NCBI GenBank assembly: GCA_963678675.1
Contig: OY783198.1
Coordinates: forward strand, 19,020,684-19,084,683
Reading direction: 5' to 3'
From: Xiphydria camelus
Lineage: Eukaryota; Arthropoda; Insecta; Hymenoptera; Xiphydriidae
Length of the DNA stretch: 64,000 nucleotides
The notes under the pieces: generated by a model
What the model was told of the DNA's origin: nothing
Databases searched by the model: none
Seen by the model: only the letters and a program-made list of their open reading frames with translations
Translations under genes and position numbers: made by a program
In this document: positions 51,057-63,804 of the stretch, one piece after another
Layout: the number at the start of each line of letters is the position of its first letter
Position numbering within the stretch: the stretch's first letter is position 1

Positions 51057-51265
51057 CATGTGAGGCTGAACTTACTCGTCAGGAAGGAAACTCGAATCAC
51101 TATTATCTCATTATCTATGGGCTTTCGGCTCGTATTTATATAATACTTGTTTGAAGATTACATTTTTGTCTATATCAGTCATACATTGATATAGGCCAGA
51201 AGTTCGTAAATAATGAGATAATAGTGATTCGAGTTTCTTTCCTGGCGAGTAAGTTTAGCCTCATG
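51057..51265. repeat. Hairpin-forming inverted repeat
   Basis: The left arm CATGTGAGGCTGAACTTACTCGTCAGGAAGGAAACTCGAATCACTATTATCTCATTAT is complemented almost completely by the right arm ending GTAAGTTTAGCCTCATG. The inner TATATCAGTCATACATTGATATA closes the hairpin. It is a MITE or foldback element. Confidence 0.75.
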
Positions 51266-53615
51266 TAGTGCATATTTTATAGAATCCGGTGCGATGCGAG
51301 AGATCTAGGTATTTCAAAAAAAAATCAGAATGATTTCGACAAGGTAATTTAAAGCAAGATTCACGCGCGGGAGGATTCGAGGCGGAAAATTCTGAGGATT
51401 CGATTTTTCGTCGAAACGGCGAAGGCCTATTTCGCACTCGGGTTCTCGTATTGTAAATTATACCGGCGGGGAAAGTCGTCGGGAGGATCGAAATAGATCT
51501 TTACGCAAGATAAACGACAGAGAAGATAACGAGGAGGAGTTGATGTGACGATCGGTGAGAAAAGCGGGGACTGGCGTTAACGCACCCCGCCCTTGTAATA
51601 TTCACGCCAATATTATTCAATTGCCCGGTGCCGAAGTGCAAGTCATTCTGTTTGCGTAAGAGGTCCTTACGAGGATCGAGTCTGTAGGAGGAGAGGCGCG
51701 CTATAATGGACTTTAAGCTGCGCGCTGTTATATGATAGATGCCATTAGCCTGCTGGTTTGAGTTACAGATAATGACGTAATTTTCGAGCCTATCTTGTAA
51801 TTTGAGAACAAATCTTTTGCTTCTCAATTAAATCTTTCTTTTAATAATAACGAGATCGAATGTATATTTCTTCCTTACGTCGCCATACAACCTGCTCTAC
51901 TGGCGTGCAAGATGTGTCTCACATTGCCCAAGTACAGTGTCAATGAATGAAATAACCTTTACATCGAACCGATATCAATTTGGATCGGATGAATATTTAT
52001 GCCGTACCGTTAAAAAGCAGTCTATATACTCTCCTAAATTTAAACATGTCGGTAGAAGCCCTCCCAGTGTCGATCGGTCGGAGAATGCACTACAGTCTCA
52101 ACGTACTCAGTGGAATAGGTACACCTATAGTCAGACCGACCAGACCTTCGCTATTCTATCGTAGAAAACAAATTTCAATTTCCCTCACCAACCAGCGTAT
52201 CTCCGCGCGAACATATATCGACACACCGTTGGAAATCGTCTTTTTGCTTTTTGCAGATGTAAATCCCGTTTAACCCCCGCCGATTGAATCGCGCAGTATC
52301 GTCGTTTACGGCGAAAAGAGAGAAGGAGAAGCGCTAGCGTATGCATACTCGTATACGCACCCGGGACGGCTTAACTCGTTCCATCACCCATGCTTCCGTC
52401 TCTCCATCGCTTCCCTCCCCGTCCCGTTCTCACCCACCTCCCTCCGTCATCGAGCCCCACCCTCCTTCACCCCACAGGCTTTCCGATGCAATTCAACGAT
52501 ATCGAGAAGCAAACCCTCCGGCGCGGAATAATTTGTTTGCCCCGCTGCTTATTCTCGTCATTGCGGTGATCCGCGGAGAAAGCCTTTCGCCACGCAACGG
52601 TGCTTCTAGTATCGCAGCGATCCCGTGATGAAGTGCAGATCGATCGCGTTAATAGTGCGAAGAATAGTACGAGAACCCCAACGGAAGGCAGGCGCGATAC
52701 GGTCGCGATCCAACGCTGCGATTGCAATCGCGGAGTCGTTGCTTTCTCGATGCAGTATCAGCTATAGCCGCGGGTAACTCGATCGCTCGTAAAGAGGAAT
52801 TCAGGTGAAACGATCAACCTTTAACCTCGTTCGGAGAGGCGGTGTAATGCAGGTACGGAGATGGCGATTTATTGTCCGAAGAGGTCCTTATAAGGAAGCA
52901 ATTTGCTGCGTGTCCTTCATTCTCGTTACGCGATTATTCATCGAGAGGTTTTGCATATCGTAGAACCACTGCACCGGACTTTCGAGAGAGAGATTGCAAC
53001 ACTCTCGGAGATTCTAAGTTGGAGTTCTGCGAATACAGAGGGAAAATGTTTGACGAAAGTTTCCCTGCGAGCGGAAATTAATAATGCAAAGTAGAAGAAA
53101 GTCTTCTTGGGGAAACGTAAGTGAACGAAGACCCAGTATTCTGTACTTTTTTTAATACTTATCCCGCTACTGTTGCGTTATTTGTTTGAGAAACAAGAAA
53201 CAACTTTAGCTTTTATCGGGAACTCGTGCCGCCTTGCAATTTCGAAATCGCGACCAGAGATCCTAAATATTTTGAGCCTCTACTTGGGCAATCACTTCAG
53301 GAATGCCGATATTCATACTTGCGCACCGGGTATTTTATGCATCCGCGGAATGCGTTTGACCTCAGCTTCACGTTAGGAACTTCATCGGGCAAACTACGTT
53401 CAAACTACATATTATCACGACAGAGATTGTATATATAGGTAGCTACCTATATTCCTTATACGTTACGTTATCCTATTACGTTAAATAAACAGGCGATAGT
53501 TTGTAATGACTAAAGGGTAAACGGGGGGGGGGGGGGGGCTAAACAGGAATGCGATTTTTTCCCGGAAATTGAATTTTAACTGCGATTATGAGGTAATTGC
53601 ACATACCTAGATATG
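51266..53615. other. Stretch without a supported gene
   Basis: Short unremarkable open frames only. A homopolymer of 16 G lies at 53523-53538. Region 52.3-52.8 kb is GC-rich and pyrimidine-rich. Confidence 0.45.
53523..53538. repeat. Poly-G run
   Basis: Sixteen consecutive G residues in otherwise AT-rich DNA. Confidence 0.9.
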
Positions 53616-53828
53616 TACACGGAAGAAAATAAATTGTAACTGTTGCAAAATTCTTGGTAAAATGCGGGACTAGGCCAATTTATCGTTATGATAACTACAA
53701 TTTTAATAAAAATTACAGCAAACGCTCGCGACTTCTACAAGTTTTACTATAATTTTTATTAAAATTGTAGTTATCACGACAAGAAATTGGCCTTGTCCCG
53801 AAATTTACCATACATTTTTTTCCGTGTA
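53616..53828. repeat. TACACGGAA-ended MITE
   Basis: The left end TACACGGAAGAAAATAAATTG and right end ATTTTTTTCCGTGTA are complementary. The inner arms GGCCAATTTATCGTTATGATAACTACAATTTTAATAAAAATTA and their inverse copy are nearly perfect. Confidence 0.8.
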
Positions 53829-53938
53829 GTTAGAATAACTGAACATTTGATACAACTTGTTAGTATTCTGATTACAATAACTAATCTCGTTTAACCAGAT
53901 GCGTTTTGTCACTTTAACCAAGTTGTTTTTCTCAGCGC
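53829..53938. repeat. Half copy of a family D element
   Basis: GTTAGAATAACTGAACATTTGAT to AACCAAGTTGTTTTTCTCAGCG matches the right part of the element at 60140-60614. It directly abuts the MITE at 53616-53828, so one may have inserted into the other. Confidence 0.6.
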
Positions 53939-56900
53939 GCGAACCGCCTGCTGCTTTCTTCAACCGTTTACAATTTTTTGGAAAATAATGACGCGCTTTA
54001 TGCTTTGCAGTAAATGGGTTTCGCGGTCGCTTTCCATCGCGAACGTACGCGCCCAGGGTTATCACGCGAAATAACAACAGGCGAACGGGCGATCGACAGC
54101 CACGGACGTGCGCCCGCGTTAATTATAAAAGCAGACGGACAACGGCGAGACGCAGCACACGGCGGAGGGTGGGTGCGAGAAGTCGACGACACGTATGTCG
54201 TAAAAACATTTGTTCAATGTTCCGTTTCGTTCAGAAAAATGATCTCGTTATTCAAATCCGGCTCCTATGTGCCATTGCCGGGGTAGAATGTAAAATCCAC
54301 CGGTCCATGAAGCCTGTCGTATGGGCATAGGTCGTTTGCTACTCAATGTAACGTCACGTTCAAGTGTACCAAAGTTTCTTGGCTCTCGGGGGTGGCGGCC
54401 TTTCACACTTTGCACACACGTCCGACCGCCTCTACGACCCTGTGACTCAATTCTGGGGAAATTATTAATAACGAACTCGTGTTTTTCGACCGGGGGTTAA
54501 TTTAGCGCGAGATAAACGAGAGGAAAGAGGAGAGAGCGAAGGAGAAAAACCGCTCGGGCGACGAACGAGTCGTTTAATAATTACTAAATTGTTCTCTGAA
54601 GCCCTTCACTTATTTCGTCGCGGTCTAATATCTCGAAAATATTTGTTATCGCTCGCCCGACGGAGTTCTTATGTAGATCGTCGTGCAGCGTGCAACGGTC
54701 CGTTTGGAGAATTCGTACACGCGTTCCTTCCAGGTGCCAATGTAATTTAAGGTTCTTTCGAATTTTCGTCGCGTCTTTCACGGTTCGAAAGTCGTTCCCG
54801 AGAAGACGCCTCTCGCTGGAAAGTTTTCTCGCGTCGTAGCGACAAACATCGCACGGGCCATCGGCTCAAGAGAGAGCGCGACGATAATTTGACGCTCATC
54901 CATCCTACACCAGCTTCGCGGAAAGTGCACTTCAGTCGGCGGACGGCGCTCGGGTTCGTTTTCTCACAAAACGAAAGTTGGAAGGATTTCCCGCGCGAAA
55001 AAGGTTCGGTTTTACGTTTCCTCCCGTCCGCACCGCTTGCTGAAACGCGAGCAGGTGCAACGGAGGATCCGCGTAGCGCGCTATCTCCGCTCCAGTTGCA
55101 TGTAATCGTCGGTCGCAGCCGAACTCTCGCGGGGGACGAGCGTTAACTCGCGGTATACAAAGCGGAGAGGTTACGATGGTTGCACCGGTTGCGCTCTGAT
55201 TGTCGTTGTCGTCGTTCTGCCGACAACGGGACGTTACGTGGTTACTGAATATTGCGATTCTTCTGCTCATTTTTATTTTTGCTTCTCGACTTCCCGATTC
55301 CCACTCGCATAAAGGGCCCATGAATATGCATAGAGGCTTTCCGCACTCGCCGGGCGATCCTGCGGATTTGCGGGACTTTTCCACCGCGGGCAGCTACTAT
55401 TGCTGGGGCCGGGGCTTCTTTACTCTCGAACTTCCGCGTGGGATAGCCGCGTTCACGGAATTCCGTTCTCTGGCTCATTTTTTTTTATCGTAGATTTGAA
55501 ACATTTGAACAAAATAATTTACCCCGTATTTTTTTCATTTTTCATTTTCGGCCTTATGTACAGCTGGAAAAAGGATATTTTGAAATGCAGCATACATTAT
55601 GGCATTGTAAGTCTATCTTTCTCGTACTCTTTGCTTGACATAAGTGCGTCTCTCGTGACTTCTCGACGACGTTATAATACAGTAGGGAGAAACGCATTTA
55701 TAACTCTGCGGATAGATATTTTCTCGAAGCTTTTCTTTTTTGTGTGGCATTAAACATGTATGTAAGGATTAAAAATTGACTTGAAAAATATGAATATTTT
55801 TTATACGATAACCGAATTATGGGAACTATGCGGAGATGAGCGCTGATTGCGCAGAGACGTTTTTGTTTTGAAGAACGCGAGCGGCGATGAACGATCGAAT
55901 ATGAGATTCGCCGGACTCCCACCCGCGCATGGTTTCGCTAATGAATCCAAGGGGAATGAATGCGATTCTCCGTGGCATTAAATATGTTAGGTTTATTCTA
56001 ATATCGATTTGATTTCGCTCCGCGAAAGAGTGGAGCAGTCCGGTGATGCGGAGACTGGGGCGCCGGCTGACCATTGCATGGGTGTTCTACTGTAGCAGCA
56101 GCTCGCAGCAGTAGTAAATCGGCGCGCTGCACCGCCGGAACAACTACGATCTGCATATGAATACAACGGAAAGAGAAATTATATTTCTCGCGTTTCCACA
56201 TTAACTATTCCCAAAAATATGCTTCTTTACTGTTGTTCCTGCGGAAGTTTTTACTAAGAATATCGAGAATTTTATTCCAAGACCATTGCAAAAATTCGAG
56301 CGACTCAAGCAGCCTTCTCGTCGAACACAGGATAGATGTGCCAATTTTTGACATGCGGAAGAGACCAAGGAAGAAAAATAAAGAGGAAGAACACGCTGAG
56401 AGAGCAAGAGCCCCGGCACTTTCCGTCAAGCTCCATCGACGTCTTGGGATGACGCGTAGTCACGCGTCAAGCTTGTGCAACTTTCACGAGGAATCGCTAC
56501 CTATACCGCACGTATCTATAACGTGACCGTCGCGAACAGCTCGACGTTCTCAGCGGCCTGGAAAGGTTCCAGGGGTGTGGGTAACCTAATACCCCTATAT
56601 GTACGCTCCTGAATGCGGCCGTATATTCCCACAACTCTCCTCTGCCCTGACAATTTTCCTTTTCAACCATCGATGCTCGCACGTCCGAGCCTCAAACTTT
56701 TTCTTCAACCCTTCCCCCTCCACGAATTTTCCCTCGAGCGCTAACGAACGCCCGATCAGATATTCGTCGATCGATCGGTCTAATAAGCGCGCCGCTTTGT
56801 TTCTGTCACCCAGCGTGGTCGCATATCGCAGGAAATCGAGGTGATCGAACTTCCGCCCTCGCGAAATCGTGCGGTTTCGAAATGGAGCTGCCCTTCTGCC

Positions 56901-58452
56901 CTCTGTTTACCTTCGTTGCCTCGAACTCGTTTACGCCGCCCGCTTGACTCCGGACTCTTTTGATTAGTCGAGCAAAATTGCCAATTTGGCAGACAGACCA
57001 GGTAGGCAGAGATCGACGGGGTGCGGAGGAGGGAGGCATGGTTTCCGGCGGCGACTGTGGTACCTCGGTGTCTCGAGGGCTCGTAGCGACGGCGATATCC
57101 GAAAGCGATTCTTCGTCGGGGATGAGAAAAGCACGTCTGGATCGCTTTCCCGTTAATATTCAGCATGGGAGAGTGTTTCTTCTCGTTGAAAAGTACCAAT
57201 GTGACTCTGGACTCGAGTCGAGTAATCACTCAAGGTAGGCACGCGAAGAGGAGGACGGCTAATTGAACGAAATTGGAAGAGCCATCCCCTTCGTTCGTGT
57301 TTCGAGTGATGGTCCCGGTTGGTGTACGTAGCGCCTCCCCCTTCGATTAATTTTTTGTTTGAAACCGCTCAATGTTTCATGTAATTCGATTACGTTCCTT
57401 TCACTGGATTATGGGTTATCGATTACGTAGCTCACGAAATGTCGTGGGCGTGAATGGAAAGGAATGGTAAAAATTAGGAGGTGGTAAATAACTCCCTTTT
57501 TTTAGCGACATACCTACACCCCGAGTCACGACACAAAGAGCGATTGGACGTATTACACGAAACGTTTGTTTGCTCTCGTTATTTTTTACAGAGTTCATAA
57601 AAGATCTCCGGCATGAAATTAAACGGCACCGTTGTGTATCCTGTGTAAACACACATCTCTGTATTCGTTGTATTTAGCCGCTTTCCAAATCCGACGCTAC
57701 TTATGACGCACACGCAATGAATGACGTCACGAACCACGCGTCGCTTCTAGCAACGTCGATTCGGCGCGTCTAATCGCGTATAACGAAAGTCACCTGTACA
57801 AATGAGTCAAGGAGGGAGTCACTCGCGGAACGTCGAAATTACATATACAGTTACGCAAAATCCTCCTATATATTCATATTCTCTCGAGAGAATCTCTCAT
57901 TCGTAAGAAACTCTTATATAAGACGTGCCTTGTTTTAAATTCTATGAGGGTATTGCAACGCCCTTAAAAAAACCCCTTCAGTTATATCCTCAATATTAAA
58001 GGCTTTACGCGGGATACTTTCGTACGAAGTTCGGTGCTCAGCCGACCGAGAGCTTATAACGGTTCATGGATAATTAACGTGTGCGGCAATTTCTGATACC
58101 ATCCTGCCGCCGCTAAGTTTGGTTTCTCAGTTTCATTTTAGCAACGTACCCAGAAAAGTTCACGCAACGTAAAGTATAATATCACAGCGATGCTTTCATG
58201 AAATGCATACTTTTGAGATAAAATCGCTGTGGCGTTGAGTTGTTTTCCTTTTGCATTTAGCGCCTGACGATCCTGACAGACGCCACTTTCGGTAATTTAC
58301 GTCGTGAAACCGAATCGACATCGTAGGAAAGGACGATACGTATCTGCAGGAGGGTTGTTGTAATGGAGAAGACAGCGGAAGCTGTGTCGTACACCGAGAG
58401 AAATTTATAGGTCGCACAGCAATAAGTATAGCTAGCTAGTATAGCTATGATA
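53939..58452. other. Long stretch without a supported gene
   Basis: Mixed GC DNA with chance open frames on both strands (for example near 54.9-55.4 and 56.8-57.2 kb) and no recognisable domain. It contains the dispersed repeat F copy at 55490-55805. Confidence 0.45.
55490..55805. repeat. Dispersed repeat F, uninterrupted copy
   Basis: It runs from GTAGATTTGAAACATTTGAACAAAATAATTTACCCCG to TTGAAAAATATGAATATTTTTTATACG. Shared internal sequence with 48855-49395 includes TTGACATAAGTGCGTCTCTCG. No protein is evident. Confidence 0.65.
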
Positions 58453-58998
58453 GTTGAGGAGCTCGCGTGCAAACCGAATATATCTACTTTTACAAATTTT
58501 TCACGAGTTAAGAAAAACACTACATATTTATTTTTTAAAATGGTATTATTTTGAAAAAATAGTTTTAATTTAATGGGTTTGACCAACTGATTGACGTATA
58601 TTTTTTTGTAAAAATAGTAAACAACTCGGCGTTATTGGCAAAAAACATTGGATATATCCGGTTTTGCACACAAATGAGACACATTGAGTAAAAAATATTT
58701 ATTTTCTTTTAAATAAATGAAACAAGTAAGTTATTCAAGTAGTAGTTGCAAAAAGAACAAAAGAAATTAAATATGTATTGCCGTCTCTTCGTCCAGACGA
58801 AATTTGGATATAACCGGTTTTGCTCCAAATGTCGAAATTCACTTAACAATATTAAAGGGATTTATATGGTTTTGGCTGTAGACGAATATATATGCATCTA
58901 TAGATATCACACACACACGACCTACACTCGGAAACCACCAAAACAAGATTTTGTGTAAAAAGTGGATATATCCGGTTTTGCACGCGAGCTCCTCAGTT
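58453..58998. repeat. Inverted-repeat element with GAGGAGCTCGCGTGCAAA ends
   Basis: The left end TTGAGGAGCTCGCGTGCAAACCGAATATATC pairs with GATATATCCGGTTTTGCACGCGAGCTCCTCAG at the right. The motif GGATATATCCGGTTTTGCAC also occurs inside at 58650 and, slightly changed, at 58806. About 545 bp; no transposase frame. Confidence 0.75.
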
Positions 58999-59178
58999 AT
59001 ACTTTAAGGCTAAATAAGGTTAACTAGACAGTATAAGTAGCATAGCAATGCCAAATAGTACCACGAGCAGTACGTATGGCTGAAATAACTATACGTATAG
59101 ATGAAATAGAAATACGTCTTGCTAAGGTAACTAGAACTTATTCTTATATTAATAAACTACTAGCATTGCCGTACAATC

Positions 59179-59415
59179 TATACTGAGGGAAAAGGTCTAG
59201 TTGAATATAAACCTGATAGAAAAATGTATTTGAGATAAATTGGAATTTATCTCAAATCTAAAGTCTATTCGAATTAAATAAATCTGCATATCTTTTTAAT
59301 CGAGTACGAACCTAGTAGAACATTTATTTAATTAAATATGAATAAATTCCTATTCGTCTCAAATAAATTTTTCTATTATATAGGTTCGTATTCAACGAAA
59401 CCTTTCCCTAGGTGT
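59179..59415. repeat. TACTGAGGGAAAAGGT-ended MITE
   Basis: The left end TATACTGAGGGAAAAGGTCTAGTTGAAT pairs with ATTCAACGAAACCTTTCCCTAGG. Inner arms such as ATTTGAGATAAATTGGAATTTAT and ATAAATTCCTATTCGTCTCAAAT are inverted copies. Confidence 0.7.
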
Positions 59416-60139
59416 GTAAAAATTCTCTCAGTGTACCGCATTGTGCATATCTATATGTACGCGTATAGGTGAAGGCAAAACAACTTGAGAAACTTCGAAG
59501 ATATAATTCTGTTTCGAGGGATAAAAAAATAGTCATATTTTTCCGCAGGATGGACCGGACGAGTGAGAAAAGAATTTATTAAAAACACTTCGAGTTTCAC
59601 CGGAGCCACTCGTTCCTAACTTCCGGGGGACCCTTCTGAAATGGCGGTGCCTTGAAAATTCGAAAGGACCTTTGGAAACATATTATAAGTATAAGGCATC
59701 TCGATCGATAATATCCGATCGCATTTATTGCCCTCTCGAAGGAGAACGAGGTCAATTAAAAATCGTCGCTTGTTCATCTGAAAATTAATTTTCGGACGTT
59801 TCGAACTCGACTTATGCATCGGAAAAATTCCACGATATTCTTTAAGTGGAAAATCTTTCAACGTTTGTGAAGAGAAAACGGTCCACGCTGAGAAATAATC
59901 TGCAGAATCTCTCGTATCATGGTGTGTCACCACGTCGTACTATACAGAGTGGAACGTTCTCCTCGCAGGGGGTTGAAGAGGACCCGCGCGCGCGCGCGAA
60001 CGGGGTGTACTTCATTTATTAATCGCGTGCACGATTGCTTTGTAGTCGTCCACGCGCGATGTCGAGAACAGATGACTAATTAACTGGCCACTCGAAATCC
60101 GTTCATTTCGACACAGAAACGCGAGCTTTCGAATCTATG

Positions 60140-60614
60140 CACTGAAAAAAATAACCTAATCAATTTAACCGTATTCTGGGAGATCGTGACCAAACTGTTT
60201 GGTGAAATATGGACCCTCCATCTGTTAACTGCGAAAAATGACTTGGTTAAAATGACAAAACGTATTTAATTAAACGAATTTAGTTACTACCAAAATACTA
60301 GTAAGTTGAACCAAATATTTAGTTATTCTAACTACATATCTAGTTATTCCAACTAGAAAATGGTCAGTCAAACCAACCAGATGGAGAATCCATATTTCAC
60401 CAAACGGTTTGATCAACGTCTCCAAGATTTTGATTAAACTGACCAAATTATTTTTCTGTATTTGGTTAAACTGACCATTTTCTGATTAGAAAACTAGACA
60501 TATAGTTAGAATAACTAAATAATTGATTCGACTTACTAGTATTTTGATTACAATAACTAAATCCATTTAACCACATGCGCTTTGTCATTTTAACCAAGTT
60601 ATTTTTCTCAGTGT
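60140..60614. repeat. Composite family D elements
   Basis: The outer left end CACTGAAAAAAATAACC and the arms GTGAAATATGGACCCTCCATCTG / CAGATGGAGAATCCATATTTCAC bracket an inner AAAATGACTTGGTTAAAATGAC unit. A second inverted copy continues from about 60464 to the end CAAGTTATTTTTCTCAGTG. At least two related elements are nested or joined head to head. Confidence 0.65.
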
Positions 60615-63600
60615 GCTTCGTTTCGCAGGATCCGAATGCCGAATTATCGATACGGCTTTTCTTAATTTTCTGCGGGAAAATTAACAAGAAACTTCAAAAC
60701 GGGCTTCGGCGGCGATCGCACACGGATTAGGCTCGTTTTTTGCGGTGAATCACCTCGGACGCTTCGGAAATTCGAGATAATCAACGAGGGTGTAAAGAGA
60801 GGGAGAAGTCGAGGAAAATTTCCGAAGAGTTTTCTTTCATTTAAAGCCTCTCCTCAAAGTTTTGAACGCTAATGAGGAAACCGGATCGAGTGTCGAATCG
60901 AAAATGGGGATGAAACGGTGATGGATAATTTTCATATCTCTTAATTAAGTGTCGAAAGGAGAGCAGCACAGTTAAAACTCCAAGTACACAACTCGAGTTG
61001 GTGGACGAAACGAGAGAGGAAAGGGTGAGGCGAATGATTAAATATATTTCGAGCCCAACGAGGCTGTCTTGAAAACACTTTAGAAAGAGGAAACTGTAAA
61101 CGCGTCAACGTTACTCTCGAAACACGATAGCCGCTTTTCGGGGCGTGAAACCTCCCCGGGGTGTATTCCTTTTCAAACATCGGGGAAACCTCGCGCAAAT
61201 TGATGGCAAATCTTCACGAAACTTCGACCTTAAACGTCAACCCTTTTTAACTGCACCGCTGCATTTCCGAGATCCTTTCGACCGCGATCCTTTCTTCACG
61301 TATAATATCGCAACGAAAAGATCCGTCTACCGTGAATAACGACTCGGTGAGAATGACGGACATTTTATTTGCGATACTGAATCATCGCTAGTCGCTTTAT
61401 TGTCCGTATAAGTGATCGCACGTATCTCAAAAGAATTTGCGGGACTTAATTCGTTCGAAAAATTGAAATTTGCGCTTAATCGACGCGCATTCCGATTCCG
61501 TAAGGGAGACATTTCGAAACGCAGTGTTAATTCCCATCCTGCCTGCACTCGAGCGCGCCTCAGGCGAAATTGCAGGCGCAAATCCATCGGCCTCTTCGCG
61601 ATGTGTGTTTAAAAGGAACGATATCTTTATAACGTGGCGCCAGACTGCAGGGTGACTCATTGTCGACGTACGGTTTGACTCCGCTTTCGCTTGGTGTCGG
61701 CTTAATTAGCGCGACGGCACGCCTTTAACTTTCCATCGTGGTAACGCCGCGAGGGGTTGCAACGTAATCGAATCACGAACAGATTAATTGAACCCGCTCG
61801 AAACTTGCCAAATACTCGCAGGTGCTTCTTTCTCGCGCGCGACTAGAAGATGGAAGGGGGATGAGTGAAAAAAATAAGGGAGGGACGTGTAATCGTGAAT
61901 ATTCGTAACGAAAAATGTGGAAGAAACGGTATCTTTGTCGATATTTCTTCCCATAATATACGATGCAGTTGCTGAATTGTATTTCTTTCAATTGTAGGGT
62001 AAAAAAAACTTAACAGCGTGTCGAGTATAAGACTTTTAGGTGTCCGTGGCTTGACGGGGTTCGTTTGTTTAATAATTAATTATTTGGCCACGCATTTACA
62101 CGATAGTACGCCTTCCGATATCGTTCAGATCTCCAGGAGGAGAACTTTGCTACTACCGTTCAAAAATTGCAAAAAGACGAAAGATCTCATAAAGCCGTAT
62201 CAGTTGTATTAAAGCAGATAAGATTCAGCACGGCTCGAATATCCATTCCGTCGTATTCATAAATCATACCAGTATACGCAAATACTCCTAATTTTGATAA
62301 AGCTTCACAAGAATTCCCCCGCGAAGTCAACATTTTCAACGAGACAGACTTAATACCACGTCGCAACGATCAGATTGAATTCTCAACGAACCGCGTCATG
62401 AAATGAGAAAAAAAGGGATCAAATTAAAAGGATTCCGTCACACTTACCTTTACGATGCTCCTTCCCGCTCTCGTGCCAAACCTCCGGCTTCTTCCTTCCG
62501 GCTGTGCGCGTTCTCACTGCGGACGGGTAACTCGAAAACTTTCGAAAAACGCGAGCCCGCACACCCGACGACTACTACGCCCGTGTAAAACGATACTCGG
62601 AGAATTCGCGGGACGACGAGGACGTCCGATCTGTATCGAAATCGTCGATGAACTTTCCGTCGTTCACTTTCTTCCCGTCCTCTTCTTTCTCGCTCGTCGC
62701 GATCCCCGCTCTTCTCGCCTCGCCGAAGCAAGCGGCGCGAATTCCCTCTCTCGTCCTCGCTTCTATTTCTTCCCCCCGCTTCTAATTCCTCGTCACCTCC
62801 TCCGGCTCCTTTGCTAACTCTTCCTTCGCTACTCTCGCTCCCTTCCGACGAAACTTTACTCTCTTCCTCGGAATATTTCTCGCGGCAATCTTCCTCCGAG
62901 ATTCCGACGATCCAACCAGAAAGGCAAAACGATCTGGGTCCTTCCCACGAGGTCCTCTCTGATGGTCCGGGGTTCTTTACCGTTCAGTGTACTACCGGCG
63001 TATGACGTCCTCGCAGCGGTGCGAGTGTGCTTTTATAGGCGCCTGCTTCTCGGCCTGGCCTCTACCCTGTGCTGCGAACCTACGTTATGCCGCGCTGCGT
63101 TGCGTTGCGTTCGCGGTAACCGTGCGTACATCGACGTCGCGATCGACGGGGTGGAACGTCCGCGATCTCGATTGCGTGTCCGATTTCAGGGCCACTGCGC
63201 TCGTTTCGCGAGCAATGCGAGTTCGCCCGTCGAAAGGGTGCGAATTCGGGGATGCGCGGAGGACATCGAAGGTTCGTTCGAGTCACACGTGGGAGGAGGG
63301 ATGACGAACGAACCAACCACTGCGGAAACTCGGGATTCTTCGGTATTCGGATGGATTTTCGCGGCTAACGGTCGAGTCGGGGATGGAACTGCAGTTTTAG
63401 CCGAAAGGATGTCCATCGGATGGTATTCCGCTGCATATGTCAGCGTGTGTCGGGGTAAAATTTTAATCGTGAGCGAGAGACGTTGTATTTCGAAAGGAAA
63501 CAATTTTGCAGCGATGAGATTTTGAAGAAAAATATTAAAATCATCATAGGGTTTATTGGTAGGAATTGATTGATCGGTAGTTTTTTTTTGAGGTACATGG

Positions 63601-63646
63601 AAAGACTGATACCAGTGAATTTTATTATATTTACAATAAGAGAGGT
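60615..63646. other. Stretch without a supported coding gene
   Basis: GC-rich from about 62.4 to 63.5 kb, with overlapping open frames and no domain. On the minus strand a consensus donor (AAG followed by GTAAGTG) at about 62448/62447 could end a non-coding first exon of a minus-strand gene. Confidence 0.4.
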
Positions 63647-63804
63647 ACACATAAGGGTTTTCGGATGTTCCTACCGTGCTGGTGAACTATTTTTCCTGAG
63701 AAATTAGTAAACCGTAATGTAAATTATCACTTCTCATTTTCAAAAAAAAAAAAAAAAATTACCGTTACACCTTATTGTAAAATCATCCGAAAACCCTTAT
63801 GTGT
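63647..63804. repeat. MITE with ACACATAAGGGTTTTCGGATG ends
   Basis: The left end ACACATAAGGGTTTTCGGATG is the exact complement of the right end CATCCGAAAACCCTTATGTGT. The interior is AT-rich with a 17-A run. The flanks allow a short GTAC-type target duplication. Confidence 0.85.

Noticed and set aside
62962..63525. Plus-strand open frame of 187 codons
   Set aside because: No recognisable domain, no conserved start context and antisense frames of similar length.
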